This document shows positions 16,893 through 25,733 of a stretch of DNA of 33,902 nucleotides, piece by piece. A program made the translations under genes and the position numbers. The stretch is from Gammaproteobacteria bacterium (GTDB lineage: Bacteria; Pseudomonadota; Gammaproteobacteria; Pseudomonadales; Azotimanducaceae), in contig JAPUIA010000124.1 of NCBI GenBank assembly GCA_027297435.1, positions 1 through 33,902 on the forward strand. The letters run 5' to 3'. The number at the start of each line of letters is the position of its first letter. Position 1 is the first letter of the stretch. Under the pieces are notes generated by a model. That model did no database searches. It saw only the letters and a list, made by a program, of their open reading frames with translations, and was not told where the DNA came from.

Positions 16893-18800
16893 TCAGCCCA
16901 AATCGCTCGGGGTAGATAATACGCCTTCCTGCCTGAGGATGGCTTCGATCTCTGGGACGATGTCCGGATCGTCGATGGTCGATGGCGTCACATAGGGAAT
17001 GCCGTCCACCATCTTGCGCAACACCTGCCGCAGAATCTTGCCGGAGCGCGTTTTCGGAAGGCGCTTCACCACCACCGCGCGTTTGAAGTTGGCGAACGGG
17101 CCGATAGTCTGACGCACCATCTGTATCAATTCGCTTTCGAGGGCTTGGGGATCGATGTTGACCCCGTCCTTAAGCAACAACAAACCGAGAGGTACCTGCC
17201 CCTTGTCCGGGTCGGCGACGCCGACGACGGCACACTCGGCCACGGCTGGATGGTTGGCGACCACCTCTTCCAGCTCGCCGGTCGATATCCGGTGACCCGC
17301 CACGTTCATGACATCGTCGATCCGCCCCATGATGTAGACATAGCCGTCCTCGTCACGGTAACCACCATCCCCGGTTAGATAGAAGCCCGGATACGCCGCC
17401 CAATACGATTCAACGAACCGCTCGTGGTCTTCCCATACCGTCGGAAAGCCACCCGGTGGCAGCGGATCCTTGATGACGACCGCTCCCTCCTCACCGGGAC
17501 CGAGCTCCCGCCCGTCTTCCCCGAGAATCCGCAGATCGTAGCCCGGTACCGGCAATGTCGGCGAACCCGGCTTGGTCTCCATGAGTTCGATACCGACCAT
17601 ATTGGCGCAGATGGACCAGCCCGTTTCCGTCTGCCACCAGTGATCAATCACCGGGATGCCAAGATGCTCCTTCAACCAGTGATACGTAGGCGTGTCCAAC
17701 CGCTCTCCCGCCACAAACTGATAGCGTAGCGACGAGACGTCGTACTGCCTCTTGAGTTTGCAGTCTGGGTCCTCCTTCTTGACCGCACGAAAGGCCGTCG
17801 GTGCAACGAAGAAGCTCGCGACCTTATGGTCTTGAATGACCCGCCAGAAGGTACCGGCGTCGGGCGTTCGCACCGGCTTGCCCTCGAACAAAACCGACGT
17901 ACAACCGCGAAACAGCGGCCCGTAGACGATATAGGAGTGGCCGACCACCCAACCGACATCGGATGCGGCCCAAAACACATCGCCGGTGTCGACGCCGTAG
18001 ATCGCCTGCATGCTCCAGTGGAGCGCAACCGCATGACCGCCGTTGTCACGCACCACGCCTTTCGGCTTGCCGGTGGTTCCCGACGTATACAGGATATAAA
18101 GCGGATCGGTGGCATCCAGCGGAACGTAGTCGACGGCCTCGCTGGCCGCTTCCCAGCGAACCCAGTCGAGATCTTGATCGGCATTCAGCTCGGCGAGGCA
18201 CTGGGGTCGCTGCAGCACCACGCACTTGTCAGGCTTGTACCGCGCGAGACGCACGGCTTCGTCCAACAACGGCTTATAAGGAATGACGTTGGCAAACTCG
18301 ATGCCGCACGAAGCGGTCAATATCACCTTGGGTCGCGCGTCATCGATGCGGCTTGCCAGTTCCGGCGACGCAAAGCCACCGAACACGACCGAGTGAATGG
18401 CGCCGATCCGCGCACACGCCAGCATGGCAACCACGGCCTCCGGCACCATTGGCATGTAGATGACGACTCGATCGCCTTTGCCGACCCCGAGCGCCACCAA
18501 CCCTCCGGCGACTCGAGCCGTCCGCTCGCGTAGGTCTGCATACGTGTAACTGATCTGTTGATCGGTTGCCGGTGAGTCGTAGATCAAGGCGGTCTGTGCG
18601 CCACGTCCCTCATCCACGTGTCGGTCGACGGCCAACCAACAAGAGTTGGTTTTGCCCCCTCGGTACCAGCGCCAAGCGCCGTTGTCATCCTGATCGAGGA
18701 TGGTGGGCGGAAACTCGATCCATGGCAGTTCTTCGGCGCGCTCGCGCCAGAACCCTTCGGGATCGGTCAACGAACGCTGATAGATCTCCGCGTAACTCAT
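16893..18800 (-). CDS. prpE: Propionyl-CoA synthetase-type acyl-CoA ligase
   Basis: The enzyme activates a short-chain acid, probably propionate, to its CoA ester through an acyl-adenylate. The 635-residue protein has an N-terminal ACAS_N region (YAEIYQRSLTDPEGFWRERA), the P-loop YTSGTTGKPKGVVRD (about 240), the motif HWWQTETGW (about 397), YLTGDGGYRDEDGYVYIMGR (about 490) and LPKTRSGKILR near the C-terminus, whose Lys is the regulatory acetylation site in Acs/PrpE. VVRDNGGHAVAL after the P-loop is typical of PrpE rather than acetyl-CoA synthetase. The ATG overlaps the upstream small gene by 4 nt. The substrate could extend to other short acids. Confidence 0.88.
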   Translation of the reverse strand: MSYAEIYQRSLTDPEGFWRERAEELPWIEFPPTILDQDDNGAWRWYRGGKTNSCWLAVDRHVDEGRGAQTALIYDSPATDQQISYTYADLRERTARVAGGLVALGVGKGDRVVIYMPMVPEAVVAMLACARIGAIHSVVFGGFASPELASRIDDARPKVILTASCGIEFANVIPYKPLLDEAVRLARYKPDKCVVLQRPQCLAELNADQDLDWVRWEAASEAVDYVPLDATDPLYILYTSGTTGKPKGVVRDNGGHAVALHWSMQAIYGVDTGDVFWAASDVGWVVGHSYIVYGPLFRGCTSVLFEGKPVRTPDAGTFWRVIQDHKVASFFVAPTAFRAVKKEDPDCKLKRQYDVSSLRYQFVAGERLDTPTYHWLKEHLGIPVIDHWWQTETGWSICANMVGIELMETKPGSPTLPVPGYDLRILGEDGRELGPGEEGAVVIKDPLPPGGFPTVWEDHERFVESYWAAYPGFYLTGDGGYRDEDGYVYIMGRIDDVMNVAGHRISTGELEEVVANHPAVAECAVVGVADPDKGQVPLGLLLLKDGVNIDPQALESELIQMVRQTIGPFANFKRAVVVKRLPKTRSGKILRQVLRKMVDGIPYVTPSTIDDPDIVPEIEAILRQEGVLSTPSDLG

Positions 18801-19306
18801 CGCCTGCGCGACCTCTCGAGCCTTCTGAGATCGGCTTCTGACGGTTGTGCAGCGATCAATTCCCGGTATGTCTTCGATCGCTTGCTAAGGTTCTTGTGTT
18901 CGCAGAAGAAGTCCACGGCTTTTTGCCATCCTCGCTGCATCCCATGCAAGTTGACCGAAACCGTTGTATTGACGACCTTGTTAAACTTGTACGACATGAT
19001 GCCGATCTGAAAGACCGGGGTCTGATAGCCGCTCTTCTCCTTTTTCAGCCGAAACAAGATGCCGCGAACTTGGCCATTCTTGTCGACTTTTACCTCTCGG
19101 GACACCCGTTCTTTGGCGGACGCCTGCAGGCGTTCCAGTTCGGCGTCACGCTTCTCAGCTTGTGCTTTGAGGGCTGCACGTCTTGCCCCTCTCATGCGCT
19201 TGCCATCGACTTTTAACGGATAGTATTCCTGATAGGTTTTGCCGCCGATTTGACGACGCACTCGAAACCCGTGAAACCGCGGCGAGTCAAGCAACTCAAC
19301 ACTCAT
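18797..19306 (-). CDS. Unknown basic protein with two AP2-like halves
   Basis: I do not recognise this 169-residue protein as a named family. It is strongly basic. Residues 10-60 (FHGFRVRRQIGGKTYQEYYPLK, then a long charged helix) and residues 78-140 (VRGILFRLKKEKSGYQTPVFQIGI, VNTTVSVNLHGMQRGWQKAVDFFCEH) each look like a three-stranded sheet followed by a helix. That is the layout of AP2-type DNA-binding domains found in bacterial homing enzymes and integrase arm domains. The ATG (AAGG about 10 nt upstream) lies 33 nt after the racemase gene, and its stop overlaps prpE by 4 nt. Operonic placement suggests a DNA- or RNA-binding regulator, but this is inference. Confidence 0.7.
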   Translation of the reverse strand: MSVELLDSPRFHGFRVRRQIGGKTYQEYYPLKVDGKRMRGARRAALKAQAEKRDAELERLQASAKERVSREVKVDKNGQVRGILFRLKKEKSGYQTPVFQIGIMSYKFNKVVNTTVSVNLHGMQRGWQKAVDFFCEHKNLSKRSKTYRELIAAQPSEADLRRLERSRRR

Positions 19307-19339
19307 ATTTTTTTACCTTAAGTATCGGTTTACTGTCGG

Positions 19340-20476
19340 CTAACCGTTTGCCGGAATGACGGATTCCTTCTGCAACGCGGCGATCTCGGCCTCTCCAAAC
19401 CCGCAGTCTTGCAATACGGACAACGAATCCTCGCCCGGAGCCCGCGCGCCATGAATGACTTGGGGAATCGTGCGGCTAAACCGTGGAGACGGTGCAGGCT
19501 GCACAACGCCGTCGATCTCGATGAACGTCTCGCGCGCCTTATTGTGCGGATGTTCCGGGGCCTCGAATATCGACAGAACAGGTGCAAAGCAGACGTCGGT
19601 ACCCTCCATGAGGGTGCACCACTCGTCGCGTGTCTTACTCTTGAAGACCTCGGCGAGTTCGGCTTTGTAACCAGGCCATTCGTCAGGGTCCATTTGCTTG
19701 GCGAAACGGTCAGAATCGACGCCGGATTTTTCGATGAGCAGCGCATAAAACTGGGGCTCGATAGAACCGATGCAGATGTGTTGGCCGTCGCTAGTCTCGT
19801 AGGTATCGTAAAAATGGGCGCCGGTATCCAACAGGTTGGTGCCGCGTGCGTCGGAAAACATGCCGCCGGCCGCCATGCTGAAGAACATAGCCATGAGCAA
19901 GGCCGCACCGTCCACCATCGCCGCATCGATGACTTGCCCTTTGCCGGACTTCTGCGCTTCTAGTAGACCGCAAACCATTCCGTATGCCAGCAACATACCG
20001 CCCCCGCCAAAGTCGCCCACCAGGTTGAGTGGCGGAACCGGACGCTCTCCTGCGCGGCCTATGGCATGCAACGCGCCGGCCAGACCTATGTAATTGATGT
20101 CGTGCCCGGCCGCTTGCGCCATGGGGCCGGCTTGCCCCCAACCGGTCATGCGACCATAGACCAATTTTTCGTTGCGAGCTTGGCAAGCATCCGGTCCAAG
20201 TCCCAAACGTTCCGTCACGCCCGGTCGAAACCCCTCAAAGAGACCGTCCGCAGTTGCGACGATACGCAACACGGTTTCGACTCCGGCCTCGGTTTTGAGA
20301 TCGACAGCAACAGAGCGTCGGTTGCGGGCAAGCACGTCCTTCGGTCGCGCGGCACCCGGGTTGAGACGGTCGATGCGAATCACTTCGGCACCCATGTCCG
20401 ACAACATCATTCCGCAAAACGGGCCTGGACCGATTCCAGCCAGTTCAACTATGCGATAGCCCGCAAGTGGTCCCAT
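19340..20476 (-). CDS. Alpha-methylacyl-CoA racemase-type CoA-transferase family III enzyme
   Basis: Family III (CaiB/BaiF) enzymes transfer CoA or, in the AMACR branch, epimerise 2-methylacyl-CoA. The 378-residue protein has [33 protein letters not shown] at the N-terminus. It also has the AMACR residues His125 in [17 protein letters not shown] and Asp155 in GDFGGGGM, matching the catalytic His126/Asp156 pair of the M. tuberculosis racemase. That favours racemase over CoA transferase. ATG 20476 has GGGGA 7 nt upstream; eight extra codons upstream are unlikely. It precedes the AP2-like gene and prpE, suggesting a role in branched or methyl-acyl-CoA breakdown that yields propionyl-CoA. Confidence 0.88.
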   Translation of the reverse strand: MGPLAGYRIVELAGIGPGPFCGMMLSDMGAEVIRIDRLNPGAARPKDVLARNRRSVAVDLKTEAGVETVLRIVATADGLFEGFRPGVTERLGLGPDACQARNEKLVYGRMTGWGQAGPMAQAAGHDINYIGLAGALHAIGRAGERPVPPLNLVGDFGGGGMLLAYGMVCGLLEAQKSGKGQVIDAAMVDGAALLMAMFFSMAAGGMFSDARGTNLLDTGAHFYDTYETSDGQHICIGSIEPQFYALLIEKSGVDSDRFAKQMDPDEWPGYKAELAEVFKSKTRDEWCTLMEGTDVCFAPVLSIFEAPEHPHNKARETFIEIDGVVQPAPSPRFSRTIPQVIHGARAPGEDSLSVLQDCGFGEAEIAALQKESVIPANG

Positions 20477-20563
20477 AAGCCATCCCCAGCAAAAGGCCAA
20501 GCAGTTTACCGAGGAAGCGCACCTCTAGGGAACTGTTGTCGGCTAAGCAAAAGACCTGCGAAG

Positions 20564-22384
20564 TCAGTTGCGGGGCGCATCCGGGTTAGCCATGCCGTTA
20601 TCGGCAACCCCTGCAGAACCGCTCGTAAATTGAATCCGCGCAAAACGCGCATAGAGTTCGCTGGTTTTGACGAGCTCGTCGTGAGGACCTTCGGCCCGCA
20701 GCAAGCCATCTTCGAGCACGAGTATCCGATCCGCTCGGCGCACGGTAGACAATCGATGCGCTATCACGAGGATGCTGCACTTGCCTTTTAGTTCATCAAT
20801 GCTCATACGAATGGAGTTTTCGCTTTCCGCATCCAAGGCACTGGTGGCTTCATCCAGTAGCAATATGCCCGGCTCGGACAGTAGTGCTCGCGCGATAGCG
20901 ATGCGTTGTTTCTGCCCGCCGGACAACCCCACGCCACTTTCGCCAACCAACGTATCAAGACCGTCCGGCAACTTGGCTATGAACTCTGTCGCGTGGGCGA
21001 GACGCAACGCTTCGGCAATCGCAGCCGCATTGGCCTCCGGATTGCCATAACAGACATTGCTGCGCAACGTACCCGCGAACAGTACAGGATCTTGCGGAAC
21101 GAACCCGATTACACGGCGGGTATCCGCAAGCAACAACTCGGTCAAGCAAACACCGCCTAGACGCACGTGGCCCGAGGTGGGGTCGTAAAATCGTTGCAGC
21201 AAGTCGAACAACGTGCTCTTGCCCGAGCCCGACGGACCGACCAACGCGACCATTTCACCCGGAGCGATGTGCAAATTCACACCTTTCAACACCTCGACAT
21301 CCGGACGGGTCGGATAAGCAAAACGCACGTTGTCCATCGCCAGCACCAGCGCTGCGTTCGGCTCTAGATCGATCGGATGCGACGGGTCCGGCAATTCATT
21401 TGGCGACTGCATCAGTTCGACCAATCGCTCGGTAGCGCCGGCGGCGCGTTGCAAATCGCTATAGACCTCGCTGATGGCACCGACCGAACCGGCTACTATG
21501 AACGCATAAAAAATGAACGCGGCCAACTCGCCGGCCGACGTCTGACCCAAGATGACGTCTTGGCCGCCCACCCAAAGCATGGTGGCAACAGCCGCAAGCA
21601 CGACCATCATCACCAACGCGATCAGCCAAGCTCGCTGTCGAATTCGACGAATTGCAACTTCGAAAGCCCGGGTAACGCGCTGATCGAACGCCGCCTCGTC
21701 GAGCGCTTCGTGATTGAACGACTGGACGACCTTGACGTGACGCAACGACTCACCCGCGAAGCTTCCCACGTCCGCGAGCGTATCCTGACTGCTCCGCGAC
21801 AAACTCCGCACCCTTCGGCCAAACAAGATGATGGGGGTTACGACAAACGGCACGCTCAGCAGCACGATGAAGGATAATTTGACGTTGGTGACGAACAGCA
21901 GCGCGACACCACCGAAGAACATCAAGACGTTGCGCAGCGCAATGGAAATAGACGAACCGATGACGGTCTGCAGCAACGTGGTGTCGGTCGTGATCCGCGA
22001 TTGAATCTCGGTCGGTAGATTGCGTTCAAAAAACCCTGGATGTATGCGTATGAGGTGGCTGAATACCGCGAGTCGAATATCGGCGCTCACCCGCTCGCCA
22101 ATCCAGGAAACGAAGTAGAAACGGGTGAACGTACCGATCGTCAGGAGGATGACCAAAACCGCGAACACCCAGAGTGACTGTTCGAGCAGGCCCGCTGAAC
22201 CCTCAGAGAGCCCCTGATCGATGACCAGGCGCAACCCCTGACCGATCGACAAAGTCACCGTCGCCGTGACGACCAGTGCCGCGCTCGCGATCATGATCTG
22301 CTTGATATAGGGCCGTAGAAACCGCCACGCCGGGGCCAACTTGGTCAGCTGCTTCGAGGTCTGTCGATCATAGCCATCATCCAT
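20564..22384 (-). CDS. ABC exporter, fused permease-ATPase (MsbA/ABCB-like)
   Basis: This is a homodimeric half-transporter of the type that exports lipids or drugs. The 606-residue protein has six transmembrane helices (about residues 25-310, with PTEIQSRITTDTTLLQTVIG as an intracellular coupling region). The nucleotide-binding domain has Walker A GPSGSGKST (about 398), signature LSGGQKQRIAIARALL, Walker B ILLLDEATSALDAES and H-loop VIAHRLSTVR. ATG 22384 is used because longer frames run into the divergent esterase gene. The first residues (MDDGYDRQTSKQLTKLAPAWRFLRPY) fit a cytoplasmic N-terminus. It lies 87 nt upstream of the racemase gene. The substrate is unknown; canonical MsbA is only one possibility. 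Confidence 0.9.
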   Translation of the reverse strand: MDDGYDRQTSKQLTKLAPAWRFLRPYIKQIMIASAALVVTATVTLSIGQGLRLVIDQGLSEGSAGLLEQSLWVFAVLVILLTIGTFTRFYFVSWIGERVSADIRLAVFSHLIRIHPGFFERNLPTEIQSRITTDTTLLQTVIGSSISIALRNVLMFFGGVALLFVTNVKLSFIVLLSVPFVVTPIILFGRRVRSLSRSSQDTLADVGSFAGESLRHVKVVQSFNHEALDEAAFDQRVTRAFEVAIRRIRQRAWLIALVMMVVLAAVATMLWVGGQDVILGQTSAGELAAFIFYAFIVAGSVGAISEVYSDLQRAAGATERLVELMQSPNELPDPSHPIDLEPNAALVLAMDNVRFAYPTRPDVEVLKGVNLHIAPGEMVALVGPSGSGKSTLFDLLQRFYDPTSGHVRLGGVCLTELLLADTRRVIGFVPQDPVLFAGTLRSNVCYGNPEANAAAIAEALRLAHATEFIAKLPDGLDTLVGESGVGLSGGQKQRIAIARALLSEPGILLLDEATSALDAESENSIRMSIDELKGKCSILVIAHRLSTVRRADRILVLEDGLLRAEGPHDELVKTSELYARFARIQFTSGSAGVADNGMANPDAPRN

Positions 22385-22451
22385 CGACGCATTATCCACC
22401 GAAACACGGGAAACTGTTATCGTCTCGCCAACGTCCCAGCGGAGTAGATCG

Positions 22452-23105
22452 ATGGCTTTGATTTGCGTCGAAATCGAGACGGGTCCCAACACGACCGGTA
22501 GCGTCATATGGATGCACGGCTTGGGAGCCGACGCCCACGACTTCGAATCCATCGTGCCCATGCTCGATTTGTGCGCTCCTTTGCGTTTCGTCTTTCCGAA
22601 CGCGCCGATGCGACCGGTGACCGCCAACGGCGGCATGGAGATGCGCGCCTGGTACGACATCGACCCCAATGCCGGCCTCGCATCGGGCACCGCAGATATT
22701 CAAACCTCGACCGAACAGATCACTGAACTCATCGATCTAGAGGTGGCGAGCGGCACCCCGACCAAGCGCATCGTACTCGCCGGCTTCAGCCAAGGAGGGG
22801 TCATCGCCTTGCAGCTAGGACTGGCAATTGAAACGCGAATAGCCGGCATCATGGCACTGTCTACCTATGTCCACGATCACGAACACCTCGGCGACCGGGT
22901 GAGCTTTGCCAGCGTCGATGTACCCATCTTCATGGGCCACGGCATGATGGACCCGATGATACCCATCACGCGGGCCGTTACCTCCCGCGAAGCCCTCACC
23001 AAACTCAACTATCAGGTCGAGTGGCACGAATATGGTATGGGCCATCAGGTTTGCCCGGAAGAAATCAATCATATTGCCGATTGGTTGAACCGCGTTCTGC
23101 CGTGA
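22452..23105 (+). CDS. Carboxylesterase/phospholipase (alpha/beta hydrolase, EstB type)
   Basis: This is a cytosolic alpha/beta hydrolase of the Abhydrolase_2 family, related to acyl-protein thioesterases. The 217 residues contain VIWMHGLGADAHDFESIVP, the nucleophile Ser113 in LAGFSQGGVIALQLG, Asp167 in MGHGMMDPMIP and His198 in YGMGHQVCPEEI, forming the catalytic triad at standard spacing. GGAGTA is 5 nt before the ATG. It diverges from the ABC exporter (67 bp apart), and its stop overlaps the miaE GTG by 4 nt. Natural substrates of such enzymes vary widely, so none is proposed. Confidence 0.92.
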   Translation: MALICVEIETGPNTTGSVIWMHGLGADAHDFESIVPMLDLCAPLRFVFPNAPMRPVTANGGMEMRAWYDIDPNAGLASGTADIQTSTEQITELIDLEVASGTPTKRIVLAGFSQGGVIALQLGLAIETRIAGIMALSTYVHDHEHLGDRVSFASVDVPIFMGHGMMDPMIPITRAVTSREALTKLNYQVEWHEYGMGHQVCPEEINHIADWLNRVLP

Positions 23106-23692
23106 CCGGGGAAATAGGCGCCGACCTGCACCTGGTCCCGACGGATCCTCGATGGGCCGAGGTTGTGATGGCCGAATTCGATCAGTTCCTCAAGGATCAC
23201 GCGTCTTGCGAGAAGAAGGCTTCGGGCATGGCGCTCAACATCGCGTCGCACTACCCGGATCGCCCGCAGTTGGTCAATGCGATGGCGGAGCTTGCGGTGG
23301 AGGAACTCACCCATTATCGAGAGGTGGTGCGATTGTTGACGAAACGTGGCCTCGCGCCCGGCGCCGACCGAAAAGATCCGTACATCAGGCGCATGAACGA
23401 TCTCATCCGGCAAGGTCCCGAACGCTATCTCCTCGACCGGCTCCTCGTCGCCGCGGTGGTGGAGCGCCGCGGACACGAACGTTTTGGCTTGATCGCTGAG
23501 GCCTTACCGGAGGGTGCAGAGAAGCGTTTCTTCAACGCCATTACGGAAAGCGAGGCACGCCATTGGCGGCTTTTCATCGATCTCGCCGCAACGCATTGCG
23601 ACGCTCAAGCAATCGCCCGGCGACTCACTGAGCTCGTCGACGCCGAGGCTCAGATCATCCAGTGCCTGCCTCTCAGACCAGCCCTGCATTGA
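23102..23692 (+). CDS. miaE: tRNA-(ms2io6A) hydroxylase MiaE
   Basis: MiaE is a di-iron oxygenase that hydroxylates the isopentenyl group of ms2i6A37 in tRNA. The 196-residue protein shows CEKKASGMALNIASHYPDRP, EELTHYREV (E68, H71), ERRGHERF (E121, H125) and ESEARHWRLF (E151, H154), the carboxylate/histidine iron ligands of the ferritin-like four-helix bundle. The start is a GTG whose GTGA overlaps the esterase stop, so the two are translationally coupled. The enzyme requires upstream MiaA and MiaB products, whose genes are not in this window. Assignment is strong. Confidence 0.93.
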   Translation: MTGEIGADLHLVPTDPRWAEVVMAEFDQFLKDHASCEKKASGMALNIASHYPDRPQLVNAMAELAVEELTHYREVVRLLTKRGLAPGADRKDPYIRRMNDLIRQGPERYLLDRLLVAAVVERRGHERFGLIAEALPEGAEKRFFNAITESEARHWRLFIDLAATHCDAQAIARRLTELVDAEAQIIQCLPLRPALH

Positions 23693-23710
23693 GCCCTACC
23701 TCCGATTCGC

Positions 23711-24961
23711 GTGGTAAAGCAAAAAGGTTACCTCGACCGGTACGCGGAACCCGAGATTGAGCGGATCCCCGAACTGACGACGCACTACGACCACGTCCTG
23801 GTTGTGCCTTGTTTCGATGAGGCGCCGAATTGTTTGGTCGACGTCGTGGCAAACCTGACGGCTCGGGTACTCGTCGTCGCGGTCATCAACACCCCGACGA
23901 ACGCAACGCCGCAGCAGGCGAGCCGCACGCGCACGCATTGGTGTGCGTTGACCGATCATACCGATGATGCTTGTGCACTGACGGCGTTGACGCAACACGC
24001 CGACGTTCTGGCGATCGACCGGACCCTGCCTGACCATCCGATACCCAAACGCCAGGGCGTAGGACTAGCCCGCAAGATCGGTACAGACGTGGCACTCGCT
24101 TGCATCCGACGCGGCAGCATACGTTCGTCATGGATATACCTGACCGATGCAGACGCGCGTCTGCCGGCAGACTACTTCACGCCCCCTCCGCCAGCCGCCG
24201 GCTGCTTGGTATATCCGTTTCGCCACAGCATGCAGCCAGCGATCGCCGAGCGGGTCGGTCGGTACGAGCTGCACCTGCGCTACTACGTCAACCGACTACG
24301 ATCTGCCGGTTCGCCTTACGGATACCATACTCTCGGCAGCACCATCGCGATTCGCGCAGAGGTTCTCGAGGCGGTTCGCGGTGTTCCAAAACGTAATGCC
24401 GCCGAGGATTTCTACCTTTTGAACAAATCCGCCAAGGTAGCGCCTATATACGTTCCGGCGACGCATCCGATCGAGCTCGCCGGACGCGTCTCGCATCGAG
24501 TTCCGTTCGGCACCGGGCCGGCGCTGGCAAGCATGAATATGGCCGAAAACTATAGGAGTTATGCACCGGAGAGTTTCGATCTACTCGCGGAGGCTATTCG
24601 TTACATCGAATCGTTGGGTGAAACGCGGCTGTCGCGCGAAACGAGGACGGTGCTTTACGGCCTCGGGTTCCAGGCGTTTCTCGCCTCGGCTCGCCGCCAG
24701 TACAAGCGACCCGAAACGCTCCGAAAGGCCCTGCATCAGTGGTTCGACGCGTTTCGAAGCCTGCGGTTCGTGCACGCAGCGCGCCACTTCCATCCCGACG
24801 TTCCCCTCTCGGACAGCCTCGATGAGTTGCTGGGCAATACCGACCACGGAGCGCGGTTGGTCGAGCTGGAACGTTCGGGTCGCCGGTGGTTTGGCGTTAC
24901 ACCGACCCCTCCATCGAATTCTGCATCGAATCCTTTGTCGGACCGGAGGTCCGCGGATTGA
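23711..24961 (+). CDS. Glycosyltransferase family 2-like protein, product unknown
   Basis: The 416-residue protein has a GT-A type fold. VLVVPCFDEAPNCLVDVV near the N-terminus corresponds to the nucleotide-binding strand of GT2 enzymes, WIYLTDADARLPADYF (about 140-155) carries a DAD metal-binding motif, and NAAEDFYLLNK (about 230) resembles the catalytic ED motif. Between the first two lies a Thr/Ala/His-rich insert (about 60-105). The C-terminal 130 residues are helical and unlike typical GT2 tails. No membrane helix is evident. The start is a GTG without a good ribosome-binding site, 18 nt after miaE. Sugar donor and acceptor are unknown. Confidence 0.75.
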   Translation: MVKQKGYLDRYAEPEIERIPELTTHYDHVLVVPCFDEAPNCLVDVVANLTARVLVVAVINTPTNATPQQASRTRTHWCALTDHTDDACALTALTQHADVLAIDRTLPDHPIPKRQGVGLARKIGTDVALACIRRGSIRSSWIYLTDADARLPADYFTPPPPAAGCLVYPFRHSMQPAIAERVGRYELHLRYYVNRLRSAGSPYGYHTLGSTIAIRAEVLEAVRGVPKRNAAEDFYLLNKSAKVAPIYVPATHPIELAGRVSHRVPFGTGPALASMNMAENYRSYAPESFDLLAEAIRYIESLGETRLSRETRTVLYGLGFQAFLASARRQYKRPETLRKALHQWFDAFRSLRFVHAARHFHPDVPLSDSLDELLGNTDHGARLVELERSGRRWFGVTPTPPSNSASNPLSDRRSAD

Positions 24962-25088
24962 GGCGGGATTCGGTCACCTTTGAGACGCGAACGTCATCAC
25001 AAAACGACCAAAATAGTGACGCAAACCCCTCGCGACGGTCCAACCGCAATCATAGAATAGTCAAAGCGACAAATGGACGTGTAGCGAT
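24962..25088 (+). other. Intergenic spacer, possible promoter for the unknown gene pair
   Basis: These 127 bp are the longest gap in the plus-strand run up to argC. TAGAAT at about 25056 resembles a -10 box, but no convincing -35 lies 16-18 bp upstream. No hairpin with a T-tract was seen. Expression of the downstream pair may start here. Confidence 0.25.
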
Positions 25089-25670
25089 ATGCCGGAAATC
25101 CCCGAAAATCCGGACTTGGCCTGGGATCTGGATGACTTTCGTCAGACTGAACGCGCGCAAGACTTCGTCTTGCAGTTCGAAACCACCCTGTGCGTTTACT
25201 CACCGAGCGTCGAGCAGCTCTACACCACTTACAACATGTATTTCCCGAAGGAGTTGGCGCGCAGGATGGTCATTCTGCCCGACCCGGGGGTGTACCACGA
25301 CACGTTCAACTTCATCGAACCCGAAGCCGTAACGGCGACCGGCCTGTACATCATACCCGGCGAACTCATCGACAAGACCGGCTTGTATCTATCCAACGTA
25401 AGCGAGGACCGCACCTTGGGTAACCGTCAGATACGATTCGAGGCCGGTTTACGCTCCATCATCAAAAGGCGCCCCGCTGACGATCCGTTCCTGCCGATTC
25501 TGGCGAAAGGCGATTTACGCGAGTTCGAAGAATCTTGGCCGGTACTGCACCTCCATCGCGTACGACCTGAGACCTTGCAGAGACTGTCGGATCTCGACAA
25601 GTCTTCCATCACCAACGTGATCACCGAAAAACTCGAAACCCTGTTCCTCACCCAACGCAAGGTCGCTTGA
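25089..25670 (+). CDS. Unknown soluble protein, 193 residues
   Basis: I do not recognise this protein. It has no signal peptide or membrane segment. It is acidic at the N-terminus (MPEIPENPDLAWDLDDFRQ) and mixed alpha/beta, with YIIPGELIDKTGLYLSNVSEDRTLGNRQIRFEAGLRSIIKRRP in the middle and a helical C-terminus ending LETLFLTQRKVA. No catalytic motif was seen; only one Cys is present. Codon use looks like that of its neighbours. The stop codon TGA is embedded in a 10-bp hairpin, and the next frame continues in the same phase, so the two products probably belong together. The ribosome-binding site is weak. Confidence 0.7.
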   Translation: MPEIPENPDLAWDLDDFRQTERAQDFVLQFETTLCVYSPSVEQLYTTYNMYFPKELARRMVILPDPGVYHDTFNFIEPEAVTATGLYIIPGELIDKTGLYLSNVSEDRTLGNRQIRFEAGLRSIIKRRPADDPFLPILAKGDLREFEESWPVLHLHRVRPETLQRLSDLDKSSITNVITEKLETLFLTQRKVA

Positions 25671-25687
25671 GGCCCAGGCCTTAAGCG
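25664..25687 (+). other. 10-bp RNA hairpin spanning the stop codon of the unknown gene
   Basis: CGCTTGAGGC and GCCTTAAGCG pair over 10 bp (one G-U) around a CCAG loop. The TGA stop (25668-25670) is inside the left arm. No T-tract follows, so it is not a standard terminator. It could be a pause, an mRNA-processing site or a readthrough-promoting structure. Confidence 0.6.
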
Positions 25688-25733
25688 CAATCCCATCACG
25701 CGCGTCGCTAGAGCCTGGGTATCGGCGGCACTG

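Noticed and set aside
17826-18533. 235-codon open frame opposite prpE
   Set aside because: It is antisense to a secure enzyme gene, with no family features and no ribosome-binding site.
22385-22690. N-terminal extension of the ABC exporter
   Set aside because: It would overlap about 240 bp of the divergent esterase gene and adds a sequence unlike any exporter N-terminus.
25664-25690. Selenocysteine insertion at the TGA with a SECIS-like hairpin
   Set aside because: The TGA lies within the stem rather than upstream of it, no selenoprotein family is recognised, and the preceding C-terminus looks complete.
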